From contig CALKYK010000028.1 of assembly GCA_938003715.1 (NCBI GenBank), forward strand, positions 1 through 6,241: a stretch of 6,241 nt of DNA, read 5' to 3'. The notes under the pieces are model-generated. The model was not told where the DNA came from, searched no databases, and saw only the letters and a list, made by a program, of their open reading frames with translations. Below are positions 5,805 to 6,241 of this stretch, piece by piece (the first letter of the stretch is position 1; every line of letters begins with the position of its first letter). Origin of the DNA: an uncultured Gammaproteobacteria bacterium. GTDB taxonomy: Bacteria > Pseudomonadota > Gammaproteobacteria > Steroidobacterales > Woeseiaceae. The position numbers and the translations under genes were made by a program.

Positions 5805-6241
5805 TCAGTCGGCGGGCTGCGGCGCCGCCTCGGGCGCGTCGACCGGTTCGGTCCGCACGAAACGCGCGGTCAGGACTCCGGCGGTCATGGCACCGTTCAC
5901 GTTCAGCGCGGTGCGCGCCATGTCGATCAGCGGCTCGATCGAAATCAGGAGCGCCGCGATCGTCACAGGGAAACCCATCGCCGGCAACACGACCAGCGCG
6001 GCGAACGTCGCTCCGCCGCCGACGCCGGCGATACCGAACGAGCTGATCGCGACGATGCCGATCAGGCCCGCAATGAAGCCCGGCGTCATCGGATCGATGC
6101 CCATCGTCGGTGCCACCATCGTCGCAAGCATGGCCGGGTAGATGCCGGCGCAGCCGTTCTGGCCGATCGTGGCGCCGAACGATGCCGATAGGTTTGCGAT
6201 AGGCTGCGGCACCTTCAGTTCCCGCACCTGGGTTTCGACGT
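5805..6241 (-). CDS. tcyP: C-terminal part of an L-cystine/dicarboxylate:cation symporter (TcyP-like), cut by right edge
   Basis: The visible 145 codons are the 3' part of a DAACS/SLC1-family inner-membrane symporter. The frame stays open to the window edge: residues VETQ precede the internal GTG at 6227, so the true start lies outside. Diagnostic blocks are SASFGATIGQNGCAGIYPAM, the helix around PGFIAGLIGIVAISSFGIAG, GVGGGATFAALVVLP, and LLISIEPLIDMARTALNVNG followed by AMTAGVL. These match the L-cystine transporter TcyP (YdjN) much better than DctA or GltP, especially the QNGCAG and PLIDMxRTALNV motifs. The soluble tail ends in Asp/Glu/Ala/Pro-rich residues. The gene converges on the secreted-protein gene with only six bases between stop codons and no visible terminator. 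Family assignment is firm; cystine as substrate is inferred from the motif match. Confidence 0.88.
   Translation of the reverse strand, partial: VETQVRELKVPQPIANLSASFGATIGQNGCAGIYPAMLATMVAPTMGIDPMTPGFIAGLIGIVAISSFGIAGVGGGATFAALVVLPAMGFPVTIAALLISIEPLIDMARTALNVNGAMTAGVLTARFVRTEPVDAPEAAPQPAD

Overview
The window is GC-rich, gene-dense chromosomal DNA with tight gene spacing, GTG starts and Sec-type signal peptides. This suggests a high-GC proteobacterium, plausibly gammaproteobacterial, but no rRNA or other marker is present to place it further. I see no mobile element, tRNA, rRNA or CRISPR array.

Layout. A compact minus-strand cluster fills positions 1-3773, read right to left. It encodes a class V PLP-dependent aminotransferase, an AMP-forming acyl-CoA synthetase of the oxalate-CoA ligase (AAE3/Pcs60) type, a ketopantoate-reductase-family NAD(P)H oxidoreductase, and the first 28 residues of a further protein that runs off the left edge. 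The last three genes are joined by TGATG and ATGA overlaps, so they are probably translationally coupled. A short divergent intergenic region of about 90 bp carries an imperfect 21-bp dyad and separates this cluster from a plus-strand glycerate 2-kinase gene. After glycerate kinase comes a secreted protein of unknown function with a long Ala/Pro-rich linker. It converges on the 3' part of an L-cystine/dicarboxylate symporter gene (TcyP-like), which is cut by the right edge.

How the genes may work together (inference). Class V aminotransferases of this type often use glyoxylate, serine or alanine. The CoA ligase resembles oxalate-CoA ligases, ketopantoate-reductase-family enzymes can reduce various 2-oxo acids, and glycerate kinase delivers 2-phosphoglycerate to glycolysis. 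Together these could form a C2/C3 oxo-acid module: oxalate to oxalyl-CoA, glyoxylate plus an amino donor to glycine plus a 2-oxo acid, the 2-oxo acid to a hydroxy acid, and glycerate to 2-phosphoglycerate. The enzyme linking oxalyl-CoA to glyoxylate or to decarboxylation is not in the window, so the pathway is a hypothesis. The secreted protein and the cystine transporter have no evident link to it.
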